Assembly: GCF_030867145.1 (NCBI RefSeq)
Contig: NC_134420.1
Location: 10,188,823 to 10,252,822 of the forward strand
Reading direction: 5' to 3'
Length of the DNA stretch: 64,000 nucleotides
From: Opisthocomus hoazin
Taxonomy: Eukaryota; Chordata; Aves; Opisthocomiformes; Opisthocomidae
The translations under genes were made by a program, and so were the position numbers. The stretch's first letter is position 1. Every line of letters begins with the position of its first letter. Positions 25,846-39,675 of the stretch are shown in pieces. The notes beneath the pieces were generated by a model. It saw nothing but the letters and a program-made list of their open reading frames with translations, did not search any database and was not told the origin of the DNA.

Positions 25846-28800
25846 TTATTCACCTTACATTTGATCATAGCTGTTCAAAACCGCCAACAGCTGCAGCTTC
25901 AGGATGAAAAGAACATGAACTCATGATGTTGTGCAGGCAGAGAACAGGTATCTGAACTCTGAACACAGATGTTACTGGTTACTGACTGGATAGAAGTGAA
26001 AACTCCAGAGACATTATGACATCAAAACCTCTTTATGGTACTTCATTGTCTTGGATTAGTTATGATGTAAAATTCTCTATGCATCAAGATAGAGATGGCT
26101 TTTATTCATGGTTGCCTGTCAAAATCAGCTGTGTACCCCATCAGCGAGGATTTCTTTTTCCTAGTTAAAATCATACAGAAATGGTATTGTGGGATTTTAT
26201 TATGTAAAAACATAGCTGTTTGCTGTATAGATATGGCTAGAAGGTTACTTACTGTGTCTTTGGTAATATTTGGTGATTGAGTAGAATTAATGTATTGTGC
26301 AGCCATGAACTGCAGTGGTCAAATATTTAGCTTGTTTCAACCTAGACAGGTTTGGATAAGTTTATTCTTGAATAGTTGACTTCCCCATCTGTGTATAGTA
26401 GCATATGCTACAAATCCGTCGAGTTCTGTAAGTACCATTTCTTCTGTATCAAGGTGCTCTGTTATCAGATGTGCTCAGCTTTCCCCAATTGCATTTTGTT
26501 GTTTATTCATGGTAAGAAGGAAAACAGTATGAAATAGTTATCATTAATATTTGTATCAATAAATCGGGCTTTCAGAGAGGCTTTTGAAACAGAGGTAGGA
26601 AGACAAAGCAATAATAAAAATATCTAGTGGAAAGAAACAAATGACTCAGAAACAGTAAACTCATAAAGCTAGCAGAATAAAATTCATTGTGGATAGCAAA
26701 GTTTATTAATAAGGAAAAAATATTGGAACGGCTAAGGAAAACATACAAAAGCATAAATCTAAATCCTAGAAAAGAAACACTTTATAAAAGATGAATGGTT
26801 CCGTGAAACAATGTTTGAAAATAAAGAGTGAATTGAGATCAAATTTGAAATTACTTGAGGAGTGTATTAATAATACATGTGCCAAATCAAGGATCACAAT
26901 GTCATGATGTAATCTAGATTTGGGTTTCTGTTGCTGGTGACAGTAAAACATCCATATAAGCAAATATACTTCTACTATTAAAAGACAAGGTTGGGGATAT
27001 TCCAGCCTTATTTCTGTGCTTTATAACATCACCATAGGGTTTGAGAATCTGATCATTCCTGGAAAAGGTGCTGTTCACAACCTGTATGACTGCCTGCCTG
27101 GTGCATCCTGGCATTGGCATTTTTGATACTCTTGCCTTAAACAGGCCAATCTCTTTTAGTGGCAGGAGTACTGCTGATAGTTACATCAAAATCACACATT
27201 AATACTTTATTTTTCCCCGTTGTTGTAAAGATACTCATCCATTTTTGAGATCGCCAGAAGTACTTCTGTTTCTTTGGATAAAATTTATGAGAAGCTGTGA
27301 AGACAGCAATTTGTATTGGCATCTGTAGAAGACTGTAGGAGTAGTGACAAAACAGATATTCTGATTAAAACATAGATAGTTACATGATTGTGATAACAGT
27401 GGTTATTTGTACAGATGGGTAAAGCACGAAAACAAAGCCACAAAATAAAGAAATTAAGCTGTAAATACTGAAGGTGCTATGTATGAAATCCTAATGAATA
27501 TTCATATAGCAACTAAAGCAACTGCTGGCGTAGAGCACTATTCCTTTTGCAAATAACAATTAGCAGTGAGGTCATAAAATGGGTGTTAATTTGCACATAG
27601 TATCAAGAGTTAAGAAATCTGGATAAACAAAGGCTTTCTTAATCTGCAGAAAAAATCCACACTGGAATCAGATTGCAAAATAAAGATCTGAATCACATTG
27701 CAATTTCTAAACAAGTTGCAGAAGCCCAGTCATTCAAGTACAAAGATGAAACAGTCCTCCTAAATATTATCTGTACAGAAATCAGCAGTAGGAGCACACT
27801 GCTACAGGGTTCAACTCATTCACTGAATTCAACTGTAGTGGAAGTAGCATATAGAAAGGGAAATGAAGTTTTCTTTCTTTCTGTAGAGGTGTTTGAGGAT
27901 GACTAATATGGTATTTTTGTACTGGTTCTGGTGTATAAATTACGATTATTAATGTATAGTGCATTGTTTGTGCTGTTGTCATTGGAGGCTGAATATGTTT
28001 TGAGTCAAGGAGAGTTCAACAACAACTAGTACATGTATGTGATGTGCTGTATTGCTTTGTGTATTGAGGTTTGAAAGCATTGTTTCTATGACGCACGCCC
28101 AAAATGTTTTGAATCAAATAAATTATGGTGTTCTTAACGTAAGAATGCAGAGACTATGCGTGTGTGGCTACTCTATGAGTATATACTGGCTGAGGATGTG
28201 GACCAGATTTACAGAAATACAAAAGATATGTTAGTAGTTGAATTGATATTTAATGTGATCCTATACAGGCATTTAAGATCCTATACATGTGCTTGACTTC
28301 AGCGAAAATTCAACAAATATTCCAGATTTTGAGGAATTCACTCCTTCTAGAACACTTATTAACTATCCAGGTGTTCCCCTAAATACTTTTAAGAAGACAG
28401 TGACTATTGTTTACTTATGGAGCTGATAAGGAAAATTAAGAAAAAACACAAATGTAATGTATTACATTATGAAGATACACTTTCTAAGCTGACAGTTGTA
28501 GATGAAACATGTCCTTTGGATCTAGACTAAACCGGCAGAAGAAAAAGATTGACCCCAAAGACCCCAAGGACACTTGTCTTAGGTCAAAGGGTTGCCAAAA
28601 GAGGGAGGTAAAGAAAAGAGTGTAAGAAAGACAGCAAGTGTAAAGTGCTGTGTTTTATTTTGGTTTGAATAATTGCCATCTAATTATCAGTTTAGTGGGC
28701 TCATCTGAATCATCATGCTTAATAGCCACTGAGGGACAAGATCTCTTTTCCATAAATTTATCTAATCCATTTTTGAGCGCGATTCAATAATATCTCGGTA

Positions 28801-31800
28801 GTAATATGGGTATCTCCCCCGATTTCCATATGCATACAGTCTGTTAGCAATACAGTATGCCCAGCGGTGTCTTGTACTGGTCTTTCAAGTATTTGAATCT
28901 GTTTGTTTTTATTTGTTTCCTTTGTTTTCCACTGGCATTTTTGTGCATAAGAGTCAAACCAGTTGATGGCTTTAAAATACTGGGGAATCAGTATATTCAC
29001 GGTATTTATAGTGATTTGCTAGAGTGTAAGGTGTGCCACAAGGAAAGAAAAAGAATCATGTTGTCTTTAAAGAAACATATATGCAGATGTTAATTCTATC
29101 ATGCTCCCTCCATTTTTTCTCCCCAAAATGCCGTTAAGGCATTTATCTCACCCCTATGAATTTAGTCTAATTATCTGTTAATGACTGCACTGGTGGTTCA
29201 ATACACGTGTTCTGATGTGCTGCAGACTACTATTTTTTAGCAACATGGAATCAGTGTAGTAACAAAATTTGACAAAAACCCAGAAACTTTCTCAGAAACA
29301 ATTTATCCGTGAGAAATGAAGTTTCAAGGTAACTGAAACTTATCACTGAAACTGGCTAAGTTTTGCAATAACATATTGCAAAAAAAAAAGAAAAGGGAAA
29401 AGATAAAATTCAAACAGTTCTGAGTGATTTTTTTTTTTTACATTTGCAGAATGTATCACTGGATACTTAGGTACCATTTGCAAAATGGAGAAGAAAGATA
29501 TAATGTCATCATATCTGACATCAGGAAAGTTCCCTGATATAAGAGGCAGTTTTGTACCCGCTGTCCACACAGCTAAGGTCTCAGAGTAGATTTATGCTCC
29601 CAGTTTGAGCTTTTTGGAACTGTTGTCAGACTATGAACAGTTTTAACTATATCCTGTGACATCAAATAAGCATAAAACATGCACATTAGGTGTTGTTTTA
29701 GTTTGGTCCGTTAGTAGTCATACTACTTTAATTCCTGGATGAAAGAATTTTTAACAACTGATATCAAATTATGTTGCTTCACCAACGAATTTTAAAGAAA
29801 TAAAAAGCCAGTGAATATTTTCAACACAAATACATGTGTCAAGATAGCTAGAAATTTCATGTTCTGTCAAAAACTGTCCCTATTTCAAGTGGTTCCTGAT
29901 TAACTGGATTGCAAGCCCCTAATTAGCTACTACAGAAGGAGTGCTTACAGCAATATCCTTTTTAAAATCAGAAATTAAGATTTCAGACCTGTCTTTGACA
30001 AATTTTATAGTAAAGTTTATTATTGTGTTTTTCTTAAATTTAAAAGTTGTAGAAAAAAAGGATATGCAAACCCAGCTTTTACTTAAAAAGATAAATTGAG
30101 TCATTTCACTATAATTAATTTCAATGCAATATTTGTTCTCTGCAGATACTGAATAAACTTTCAGATTTCATTTTCCAGTCTATGCAGAAACTTGGGCATT
30201 TTGGGAATTCTTTAAAGAAGTCCTCTGACTGAAGGAGGACTCACAGTAAGCCTCAAGTCTTACTTGCAAACCCACATAAAGGAATGGCACCTCAAGGACC
30301 AGTAAGTCAGCCAAATTTATTTCTAGGTATTTTTAACATAGCTGCTCCTGCAGTAGTGGCTTGTATTAAATTTAATTGATTGACCTTGATTCAAATGACA
30401 TAAAATAGCAGGTACTATTCAGTCATTTCTATGCAAAAAATAAAAAGCTGTAAAATTTTGGAATACCAGTAAAAAAATATTTATTTAAATTATAAAAATG
30501 ACAATTTTTTTTTAGTTCTTTCATTAGCCTACAGCTTAGTCCAAGTTCCTCAAAAAACTCCCTGAAAATTTGCAAGGCATGTCACAAACATGGTTCAATG
30601 TTGAAGTGAATTTATACCAGGTGATGGGTATGGAGGTATCCTAGCGAAAATTGTATTATTTAAATCTCAATTTGGGGAAACCATGCTGTGTTTTAATGCT
30701 ACCTGTATAAATCGAAGTTGGGGGAAATGTTTTGACTGACATCTTGAAATGGAAGTCACACTTATACTGTCTTTATGACATGAATTTATGACAATTTGTG
30801 TTACAGGCTTCAACTCGGCAATGATACAAAAATCCTCCTTTCATCTTACCCAGATGAGGAATAAAATTGCCTAGATGTATTTAAAAGAAAAAGAATGAAA
30901 CTGCCTTGAGAAAGTTGATTTCAAGACAGGAGCAAAATGAGTTGAATTTGCTCTGTGCTGTCAGTAGGGTTGAAGTACTGTAGAGATATGAAGTAAGAAA
31001 TGCAATATTTCAAGAACTAATATAAGGAAAACAAAGCAGATACAGAAATTTTGTTTGCTGACATGTATCACCTTATGCAGACACACAGGAAAAGATTGCT
31101 TGTGTTAAAATAAGAATATGTTTATAAAGTACTTATTGGACACAATGTATTATATCTGACAACTTTCAGGAAGAATATAAATGTGAAATATAATGTTCAG
31201 ATAGGCATATTCATGGATAGGCTGCTGCCTCTCTTCAGTGCAATACCAAGAACATGTTTAACTCAGGTTTGTGATGAGCACAGCTAAAACACCATTAAAT
31301 TATTAGTTAAAATGGGATGGAAATTAATTGACAGAGTGAAAGTGAAAAAAGCAGACATGAAAAATAATCAGTGTGCCGTTACTTCCCAGAGTAACCTCAG
31401 CATGTCTAGAAACAGGCAGGAGTGATATTGTTTATCATGCCCATTCAAGAAAATATATAAAGTATTGTTATGCTTTTCTCAGCTGCCTCTTTTGTGCCAC
31501 TTACAAGCACTGAAGTAAGTACACTGAACAAATGAAAACAAGAACAAACGGTAATTCTTTCCTTTATAAAAATAGCATTGTGTGATATACTGTTGGACAA
31601 TTGAGCCTTGGAGTAGGAAGAAATGGCTGATGATGCTCTACTTCTGCACGTGAAGAATAGAGAAATTTTCTCAGGTAATGTGGATGCTGTGTAGGCTGTG
31701 GCACTAAATAGCTAAACCTGCTAATGAGAGGAAATGAGAGAGACTGTGAAAGGGATGGGACAAAGAGCTTCAGCAGTAGGTGCTAGACTGCGGCTCTGTC

Positions 31801-34090
31801 TGACAGTTCAGGCGACTCCTGGGTGTAGGTTTTATGTATGTCTTTGTTATAAATAGCACAAGAGCTTTACTGGGACACAGCACGGCTGTCCATGATGAGG
31901 AGTTCAATTTGCTGAAGCCCCGAAGCGTATGAAGTGTAGGAGTGTAGGAGGAGCTGTTGTTCTGTAGTTGGACGTTGTTCAGTTGCATCAGTTGCCGCAC
32001 AAGCATTTCAGACTTACAAGATGACATGTATTTTTTCAGCATGTTTTTTATTTTAAAGGGAAAAATGTGTGAACTTCAGGTCCACATCTTGTCTGTTTTG
32101 CCCACTTTGGAGGTCCACTTTCATCACAATGATGGGAGCTCGTGGCAAGGTATCTGTTGCCAGGCCTAGTCTATACAACATTTCAGTTCTGTAATGTAAT
32201 GAAGGAACATAACTGTTCTTAAAGACTAGGTAATGTGAAAATCCTGTCCATCTTGCCAAAACAAATTCTGGAACAGGACCTCTGACTATATTTTCTCTCA
32301 CCTTACTTTTGATGTCTACTGTGCAATATCTGTGTCTGATATCTATGTCTGAGCTACTCGCCTTGAGCTCCCTTTGAAGATAAGGAAAAGAAAAAGCATT
32401 CTTAAGGTACGGTTAATTGAAGTGCTCATTTCTTTCTGCTGCCTATAAATGGAACTTAAGATGACTAGCTGAGATGGAGGGGTTTTTTTAGTGTAGATTT
32501 TTTTTTATACTGTAGATGTCCACAGTTGGCCAGATGAATCTCAAAGTGCACGGCAAGAGAGATATCTGTAGGAACTTTCCATGACATGTCAACCATACAG
32601 TGAACTACAGATACAATTTGTAAAAATGCTGGAGCACAAAGGATGACAGTGGAATACAGATGTAGAGAGTGTTTCCGAACCCAGAGGGTCATTAAATTAT
32701 ATATTAGATTACAACTAATTATAAATTAGCAATGTATGTTAAAGATGCGAGACATTTCTTCTAAGCAAGTATGTTCTATTTTTTTCTTTTCAGACTGTTC
32801 TATAGAAATGTTGGAATATTATAACTTTCCGTACTTACAATTTAGCATGTCTGTCATTGACATTTTCAAAGCGCTTTCTCAGGATGACATACATTAGTAA
32901 GACTTAGGTCTACTAATTCTTAATTACACGTGAATGAAAATTTGATTTCTATATAAAGTTTTCTGAAGAGTCCTATGAATATAGAAACATCTGTATAAAT
33001 ATAGAATGTAGAATATTCTTCGAAAAGAAAATGTTCGTAGTTCTAGTGATGTCTTGCATTTCCCAAAAGATCTTGGACTGTAATGTGATGGTTCCAGACT
33101 TTTGTCTTTTCTGACCGTAGAAATCTCTCTTATGCAGACCTTCATATGGTTGCCTTTATACATCACTATGCATGAAATATTCAGGACATGAGAGGCATCC
33201 ATTTAGGACCTTTCTTCTTCCCAAGTTTTGTTCTCTGTGTTCCTTACTCTAGGGCTGGCAAGACTTCTCACATCTGTAGCAACAGTTTAAGCATTTTCTT
33301 TTAGCTCCTGGATGCAATCATGGTTGAATCATAGATCAGTTACTTTTAAGAGATACTTGTTTGTCTTTGATTCCAGAAACAAGATTTCCCAGCCACTCTT
33401 TTCCATCACGCTAATGATTTATTCCCATATCATATGTCTATTAGTTGTTTTGTGTTTGGGACTACCATAGCTATACCAGTTCTCTTTAGCATTATTTAAT
33501 GCATTTGTTCATTGTGTATGGCCATCAAAATTGCAGAGTAGTAAATTGGATTGAAAAAGGGTTTCCTAGACTGGGTCAAAAGTGAAACAAAGACTTGTGG
33601 GTGAGTGTAATGTGACGATAATGTTCCACAAAATAAAGTCAGTCATAAATCTATTACTATTATTTATAAGTTTTCAAAAAGAGCCTGGAGCTTTCTAAAA
33701 GGGACATGTAGTTCAGCACAGCTGAATGGGTGTGGCAGTGCTTGGTGATGTAAGATAGAAAATTTCTTCAGTACGCAAATTACGGTGTGATACTTAATTA
33801 CTTGAATCATGGAGCTAGCCAGACATAGAATTGTGGTGTTACCTTTTCTTAAAAATCATCACACCTGAATTAGTCCCTGCTGCTTCTATATCACTGTAGT
33901 TTCACTCAGAATGTCTATGCACCCTTTGAAGTCTTCCCTATTTCAGTGGAATTTTACATGCCAAAGGTATAAATTTGCAATTGGGTCGCAAGATTGCCAG
34001 AAGACGAGTTTTTTCTCAACTCTTTTTGTTCTGGCCTGTGTACAATGAATCAGTATTGCAGCAAACATGTAAATATGTATGAGACAATAC
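25846..34090. other. Apparently unique AT-rich DNA, nothing firmly recognised
   Basis: Several short open frames occur on both strands (for example minus-strand frames at 31.8-33.2 kb), none with a recognisable domain. A 13-bp imperfect tandem duplication lies at 32,326-32,351. No known repeat family or RNA gene seen. Confidence 0.45.
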
Positions 34091-34251
34091 CTGCCTCTGA
34101 AAAAATCTGGCAAGTGAGGACTAATGGTTTTAGCAAGTTCAGGGAGAGTTCCAGCTGGAAATTCATATGCTGATAGCTTTCCACAGGAACTGTGCTCCAC
34201 AGAGCAAAATATTCTGCAAAACGTCTGTGTTCCTGGCTAAGGTAGGTCCCT
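34091..34251 (-). other. Exon-like segment bounded by splice consensus, unidentified
   Basis: On the minus strand a strong acceptor (TTCCCTCTCCCTCCAG) precedes 34,251, and CAG followed by GTATTG closes the segment at 34,091. The 161 bases between are open in one frame for 53 codons (for example EYFALWSTVPVESYQHMNFQ). No protein family is recognised and no second exon in a compatible phase was found nearby. A second frame is also open over part of it. This could be a lone real exon, an exon of a decayed gene, or coincidence. Confidence 0.2.
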
Positions 34252-36994
34252 CTGGAGGGAGAGGGAAATTGTGTCTGCCTGGGCATCTCTCGGAGGAAAC
34301 GAAGTCCTGGGAAATGGAGGGCGCTCAGCGGAGCTGCTTGCTACTTAGTCCTTATGCTGGCTGGATGCAAGGACCCAGTAACAGGGATACGGTGTGCAGG
34401 TGACAGTTACAAATAAAACCATCTCATTTCTGCTCTGCATTCCCCAGCCTCTCTGAGCTTTCACTATTTCAAATTATTTCTCTAGGCTTTTATTCTAACC
34501 AAACCTGGCTTTTCTGCATTCGAGTCTTTATTGGGTGTCTTGCTATGTGGAAAAGCTCTAGATACATCCCCTCAAAGCTGAATGAATTGGGGTCCTGTGA
34601 GAGCATATTTTAAAACTAAATATGCTATTTCATCTTTTGGATATGTCTGTTAAACTTATAGGTGTGTTTAGTTTTGAATTAGTTGCATACCTTCTTTAAA
34701 GATAAGGATATTTTCTTAAACATATTGGATTATTATGTTTACACTATTTGTAATCAATTTAGTATTTCTTTAAGTCTCAACTATCCTCGATAATTCTCTT
34801 TCCCCAGGGAGATTGTCTTTTAGAGGTCTGTGTGGATCGGGAGTGTGATGAATTTCTACTCCTTGTCTCTTATCCATGAATAGCTATATTTCGTATTTCA
34901 GTTGCACATGTGGTAATAACAATGTGAAAGATCAGCATATTTCAATTCTGGTTTTAAAAAACTGTATATCCATTCCTGAAGCAATAATATGTATCAGTTA
35001 CATTTAGTAGTATAGCAGAATTCCTTATCTGTGACTTTGACAGGTGGTGGTATCCAGTGTAAATTGTTAACTGTGGACCAGCTGGATACCTTTGCTTTGC
35101 AGTTTATGTATGGTTTTGTGCTTAAATCTCTTTTATTAAGCTACTTAGTAGAAAGTAGAGACATTTCTACTTAGAAACGTTGAACTAGAGTCGTAGAGCA
35201 TGCAAAAGCAAACAGAATTTTGTGTTTCTGCTACTTCTGTCCTCACTTATTGGAATAAAGTGATTCTTCACCATTGTTGCATGACCTTTTTCTTTTGTGG
35301 AGAGTCTACATTTCTCCTGAGTAGAATTAAACACCTCTGCTGAGGAGAAGGAACATCAGATTGCAATTAAAATAATAGCAATCTTCCAACTGAAACATTA
35401 ATAACTTTTTTTTTTTTTTAAATGCTACATTTAATGTTCCAGAACAGGAAGTCATATAGCATATCCAAGTTCAACAAACAGTACAGAAGGCATAATGTTT
35501 ATTATTAGCATCACATCACCATATGACAGTGACAGGTGGTGATCCACAAATGCCATCACAGTCATCAGAAGCAATGTGGGGAAATGAAAGGCTTCAAAAT
35601 GTGCAATTTTATAGCACTATAAACCAATTCAGACCTTTTATTTTTAGATAACAACAAGATAAATTTCAAAGTTAAAATTCATGGTGTCTGAAAACATGCT
35701 TCTTGGATTATTGGCTATATAGGATACTGTATCCTATATTTATATTGCTTTGCAAGAGCGCTGGGGCTGCAAGCATACCTGGCAGCCATGTATTCTAGAG
35801 TTTCCTAAAATAACTGTGTCCTAATTTTTCAAGAGATGAGGGAAGAAATTTATATAAGAGTCTCAATTAGAAAATGTCAAATTATATTTTAAATAGAATT
35901 CTGTTTAAGATTTTCCCACTAATTTTGCTATTTTGTTAAGCTGTAGTTAACTACTTAACTAATTTCATTTTCAATATAAAAATGCCTATTGACCTTATTT
36001 TTTGATCGATGAAAATATATAATCACATTGTTTACTTCTAAAGCATAATATATTGTGAACATGGTGATAACCATCACAAAGAAAAATGTTAAACTCCTGT
36101 TTATCATGCATATACAAAAGGAGTAGTTAGAAATTGCCAGTTATGAACTACTAAGAAGGAAAGAGTTCTAGATTTGTATGTTGGTCATTTTGTGTTAGGA
36201 ATACGATTTTCTTTCTGGGATGTCTCAAATGGGAAGATAGTAATATCAAATTGTGCCCACTTCCCTTCATACGTTTTTTCCTTTTTTTCTTTTTTTTAAT
36301 TTGAGGCATGCTAGATGTACTTTAAAGAATATAAAATAGAGATGGGATTAAGGCAATGCTTTTATCCACCAGTGGTGGGTGTGAATATGTTGGGAAAAGA
36401 AGAAGCAAGAACAGAAGGTGCTGTGCCGCCCCCTCATCTGTTTCGGTCATTGTGGTGTACCCTTCTGTGACATTTAGTGCTCAGCTCTGTCACTTAGCTA
36501 GAGGATGCATTAAATCCTGAACTGAAAAAAATAGAACTTGAAGTACTATGTGAAGGTCACAGAATTTGTGATTGTGAATAACTGGATAGCTCTTGATTAC
36601 TCATGAAGATACTGGCATATCCTGGAAACTGATGATCTTATAAGGAGTTATAGTTTAGAAATTCATAGATCAAAATATATCTATGTAAGCAATCACATAT
36701 GACAGAGAGCTACCTGAAAGCAAAACAGTCCGAGAACTAATTGTCCTTTTTAGTTGTCGAATACTTACACACATGAAATATTTCTGCAGTTTGTGGTGTT
36801 CATTCATGAATGATTCATGAAACCCTATAAGCTGAAATGTGCTGAAATTTTAGGTGAATGCTCGAATGCTGTAAACAGACTAATTTATTTGAGTTTGTCT
36901 TTTTTTTTTTTACATGCAGTAGCAATAGCATCTTACTGTAAGAAAATGTTAAATGTGTCAGGTATAATTTATATCCACTGTGTGGGGTTTTTCT
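34252..36994. other. Apparently unique AT-rich DNA, nothing recognised
   Basis: No repeat family, coding domain or RNA gene seen. A 14-bp palindrome TCATTCATGAATGA lies at about 36,800-36,813. Confidence 0.5.
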
Positions 36995-37012
36995 GATGGT
37001 TTATAAACCATC
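36995..37012. repeat. Perfect 18-bp palindrome
   Basis: GATGGTTTATAAACCATC equals its own reverse complement. Seven bases further on, GGTTTATAAA is repeated (37,018-37,027). Such a site could bind a dimeric regulator or be the relic of a terminal inverted repeat. Nothing adjacent supports either. Confidence 0.5.
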
Positions 37013-39576
37013 TCCTTGGTTTATAAATACAACTTTCCTGTTGTGAATTAATGTTATGCAAATTAATGCATAACTGAAATGAAAGAATGCAGGTAATGCA
37101 GACTGAAGTGCACTGTTTGTATTTACTTATATAAGCCTTTTGCAGGAAGAGTAGACTGAAATAGAAAGAAGGTGGTATTTTTATAACAAGTTCTCTTTTT
37201 CATAAAAGGAGTTGATTGGCAGTGGTGTATCTGAACACCCTGAACTGAATTTGCCATATTGTGAAACTTCTGGGCGTCATTCTAAGAGTAACTCTACTGT
37301 TCAAAAGCATTCTCAGTGCAAGTGTTGCTTCTTAGAGGATGTGAAGTTGTAAACATTTAGTCCTTAGAGTTCTTAAAGCGGGTATTTTATATTTGCTACT
37401 TTGAAACAACTTGAGGGACATCAGATTTTTTTCTTCTTATGCCTTTTTATCCCTCATTTTGAATTCTTACTGTATCTGTCCTTAAGCATGCATCTTTCTT
37501 TTGCTTCATTTTCTTTAGTGGTGATTTTCTGGCTGGATTTTAAGCGTTTTTAACTCTAGTAACCCCTTCCATTCACTGATGCTGTTGGGAAGTAGATTAC
37601 AATAAGAAGTCTTATTTGCTCTTAAAACGTATCTCAATGAAGATGCACAGGTCTATCCTCAATCTAAAATTGTATTGTTCACTTTGTCTCACTGGTGACT
37701 GTGTAGTCTTATAATGCTGCTGACACCAGGTAAGCACACTTTCTTTCTGCTCAAGCCAATCTTAAATTCAGTCTTTAGGAATGTCCTTGTCTGATGCACA
37801 AACAAGTCATTGGTTCTGAAGTGAAAGCTTTATAGAAACAGCACTAAGCAGAGAATAAGAGATCTGGTTTTAGGAGACCAAAATTTGCGATGGCAGTATT
37901 GTCATTAGTTTTGAGGTCAGACTGGAGTATTGTTTCCTTGTTCTGCGCATGACAGTATTTGTTAGAAGAGGAAAGCTTTTGCTTGCACCATGTAATTTTG
38001 GCAGTATCAGCAAGTAAAGAACAGTTTCTCAATCACTTCAAGAAGATGTACTCCACCTCATGATTATCATATTACTTGCAAAGAGTGGTGGTTTTGCTGG
38101 GCCACTAACAAATGCAGTGAGCTGTTAATGTGACATTTATGTGACTGAGCACACTAGTGTGCGCATGCTCCACAATTTTTACCTCCACCTACTAAGGCTC
38201 ACTTACTAGAGTAGCTCCCCCTAGAAAAGAATACATCTGTCATTTTGCTTTTGAAAATCTCTTGCAATCTTGTCCAGATGTGTAGGTGTGTGTTTTGCCA
38301 TCAGACTATAATAATTTTCTTCTATCTACAGCTGTGCCTAGCGATGCTTATACTATATGTGCTGTAATCACATTTCACTGTATTTCTTTGCCTTTGGCTT
38401 AATTCTAATATTTACCTTGCTCAGGCAATCCATGAGCGCCCATCCAGCCCAGTTATAAAGGCAGTTGTACACTGGTATGGCAGAAAGGCAGTACTACTCA
38501 AATACCAGTTCTTTATAAAACATTTCTTAATGGAAAAATACGCTCTATGGTTCGAGTCAGTTTATGACACTAGTTTCATACAAAGATCCAGTAGTATATT
38601 TCCTTTAAAATTATTGTGTGTGTACAAACTGTGGCTTTTATTCCCCGTAGAAACAAAGTCTGGGTAGTGCATGTAGATTAATATCTTGATAAAACAATAA
38701 AAGTGCTGGGTGTGTAGTGCAGTGTATAATACACCACCAAAGTGTTCATATTGTCTTGCATTATACTACTCTTGCTTAATTTGAATTGGGATGTCTAGAG
38801 GCAAGGATGGTTTATGCTGAGCATCTTGTTGGTTTTCAAGAAGCAACAAATTTACAGAATTTTTCACATGCTGATCTTTGTAATTTAAGGAAAAGGACAA
38901 AAATATCTATTTTCTTAAATCTCTACAAGTGCAGTTCCAAATGCATGTTTAGTAACAGGAGAGAAATGAGGTTGAGGTCATTTAGCAATGTCCTGGAGTT
39001 CGTTTACTTAAACCATGTAAACACTGCTGACCTGAGCATCAGTGGGCTGTGGCTGGATCAAGATGTCTCTTATTACTGTTCCCATTAAAATACAAAATTA
39101 GCAATTATAATGAATAATTTAAGTACCTTTGCACCCCATTAGGCTATGGCATGGAGCTGTAATTTCAATAATAAAGTGTTGAATATTGGTACTTGCAGAT
39201 CTACTAATATTTTGTTGCAATGTATATCCATTATTGCAGTTGGCTGGTAAGATTCTTTGAAGCTTCCTCTGATGTAAAGGGGAGTGAATTTGGAACCAGC
39301 CTCAGTGTTTCTGATCACCTTCAGAATCGTGACGTGTTAACAGATTTACTATCGATGTGCAAAAACTAATGAACCACTTTAAGCCATGTTATAAAACTGG
39401 AATTCTTTTGTACTTAATTAGATGGCCTGAAAAAGAGGAAATTGGACCAAAAACCTACAAAATTAGCTTCATGAGAACAAATTGGAAACAGATGAGCGAC
39501 CCACAGCAACTCTATAATAATAATGCTGCAATCCTTACAACCTTGTGTCTCGGGTCATTTGGATTGCTTATTCATT
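37013..39576. other. Apparently unique AT-rich DNA, nothing recognised
   Basis: No recognised repeat, domain or RNA gene. Confidence 0.5.
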
Positions 39577-39675
39577 GAATCATAAAATCATTAAGGTTGG
39601 AAAAGACCTCTAAGATCATCAAGTCCAACTGTCAACTCAACACCACCATGCCTACTAAACCATGGTCAAGACCCT
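39577..39675 (-). mobile_element. CR1 LINE 3' tail fragment, minus strand
   Basis: The + strand begins GAATCATAAAATCATTAAGG followed by GTTGGAAAAGACCTCTAAG, the reverse complement of the characteristic CR1 3' end. About 100 bases are preserved, ending near AAACCATGGTC. Its core is identical over roughly 30 bases to the CR1 tail at 58,271-58,319, so both come from closely related CR1 subfamilies. No coding part remains. Confidence 0.88.

Noticed and set aside
38549..38559. B-box-like GGTTCGAGTCA, as in tRNA genes
   Set aside because: No A box at a proper distance upstream, no foldable cloverleaf and no terminator T-run placed correctly; likely chance.
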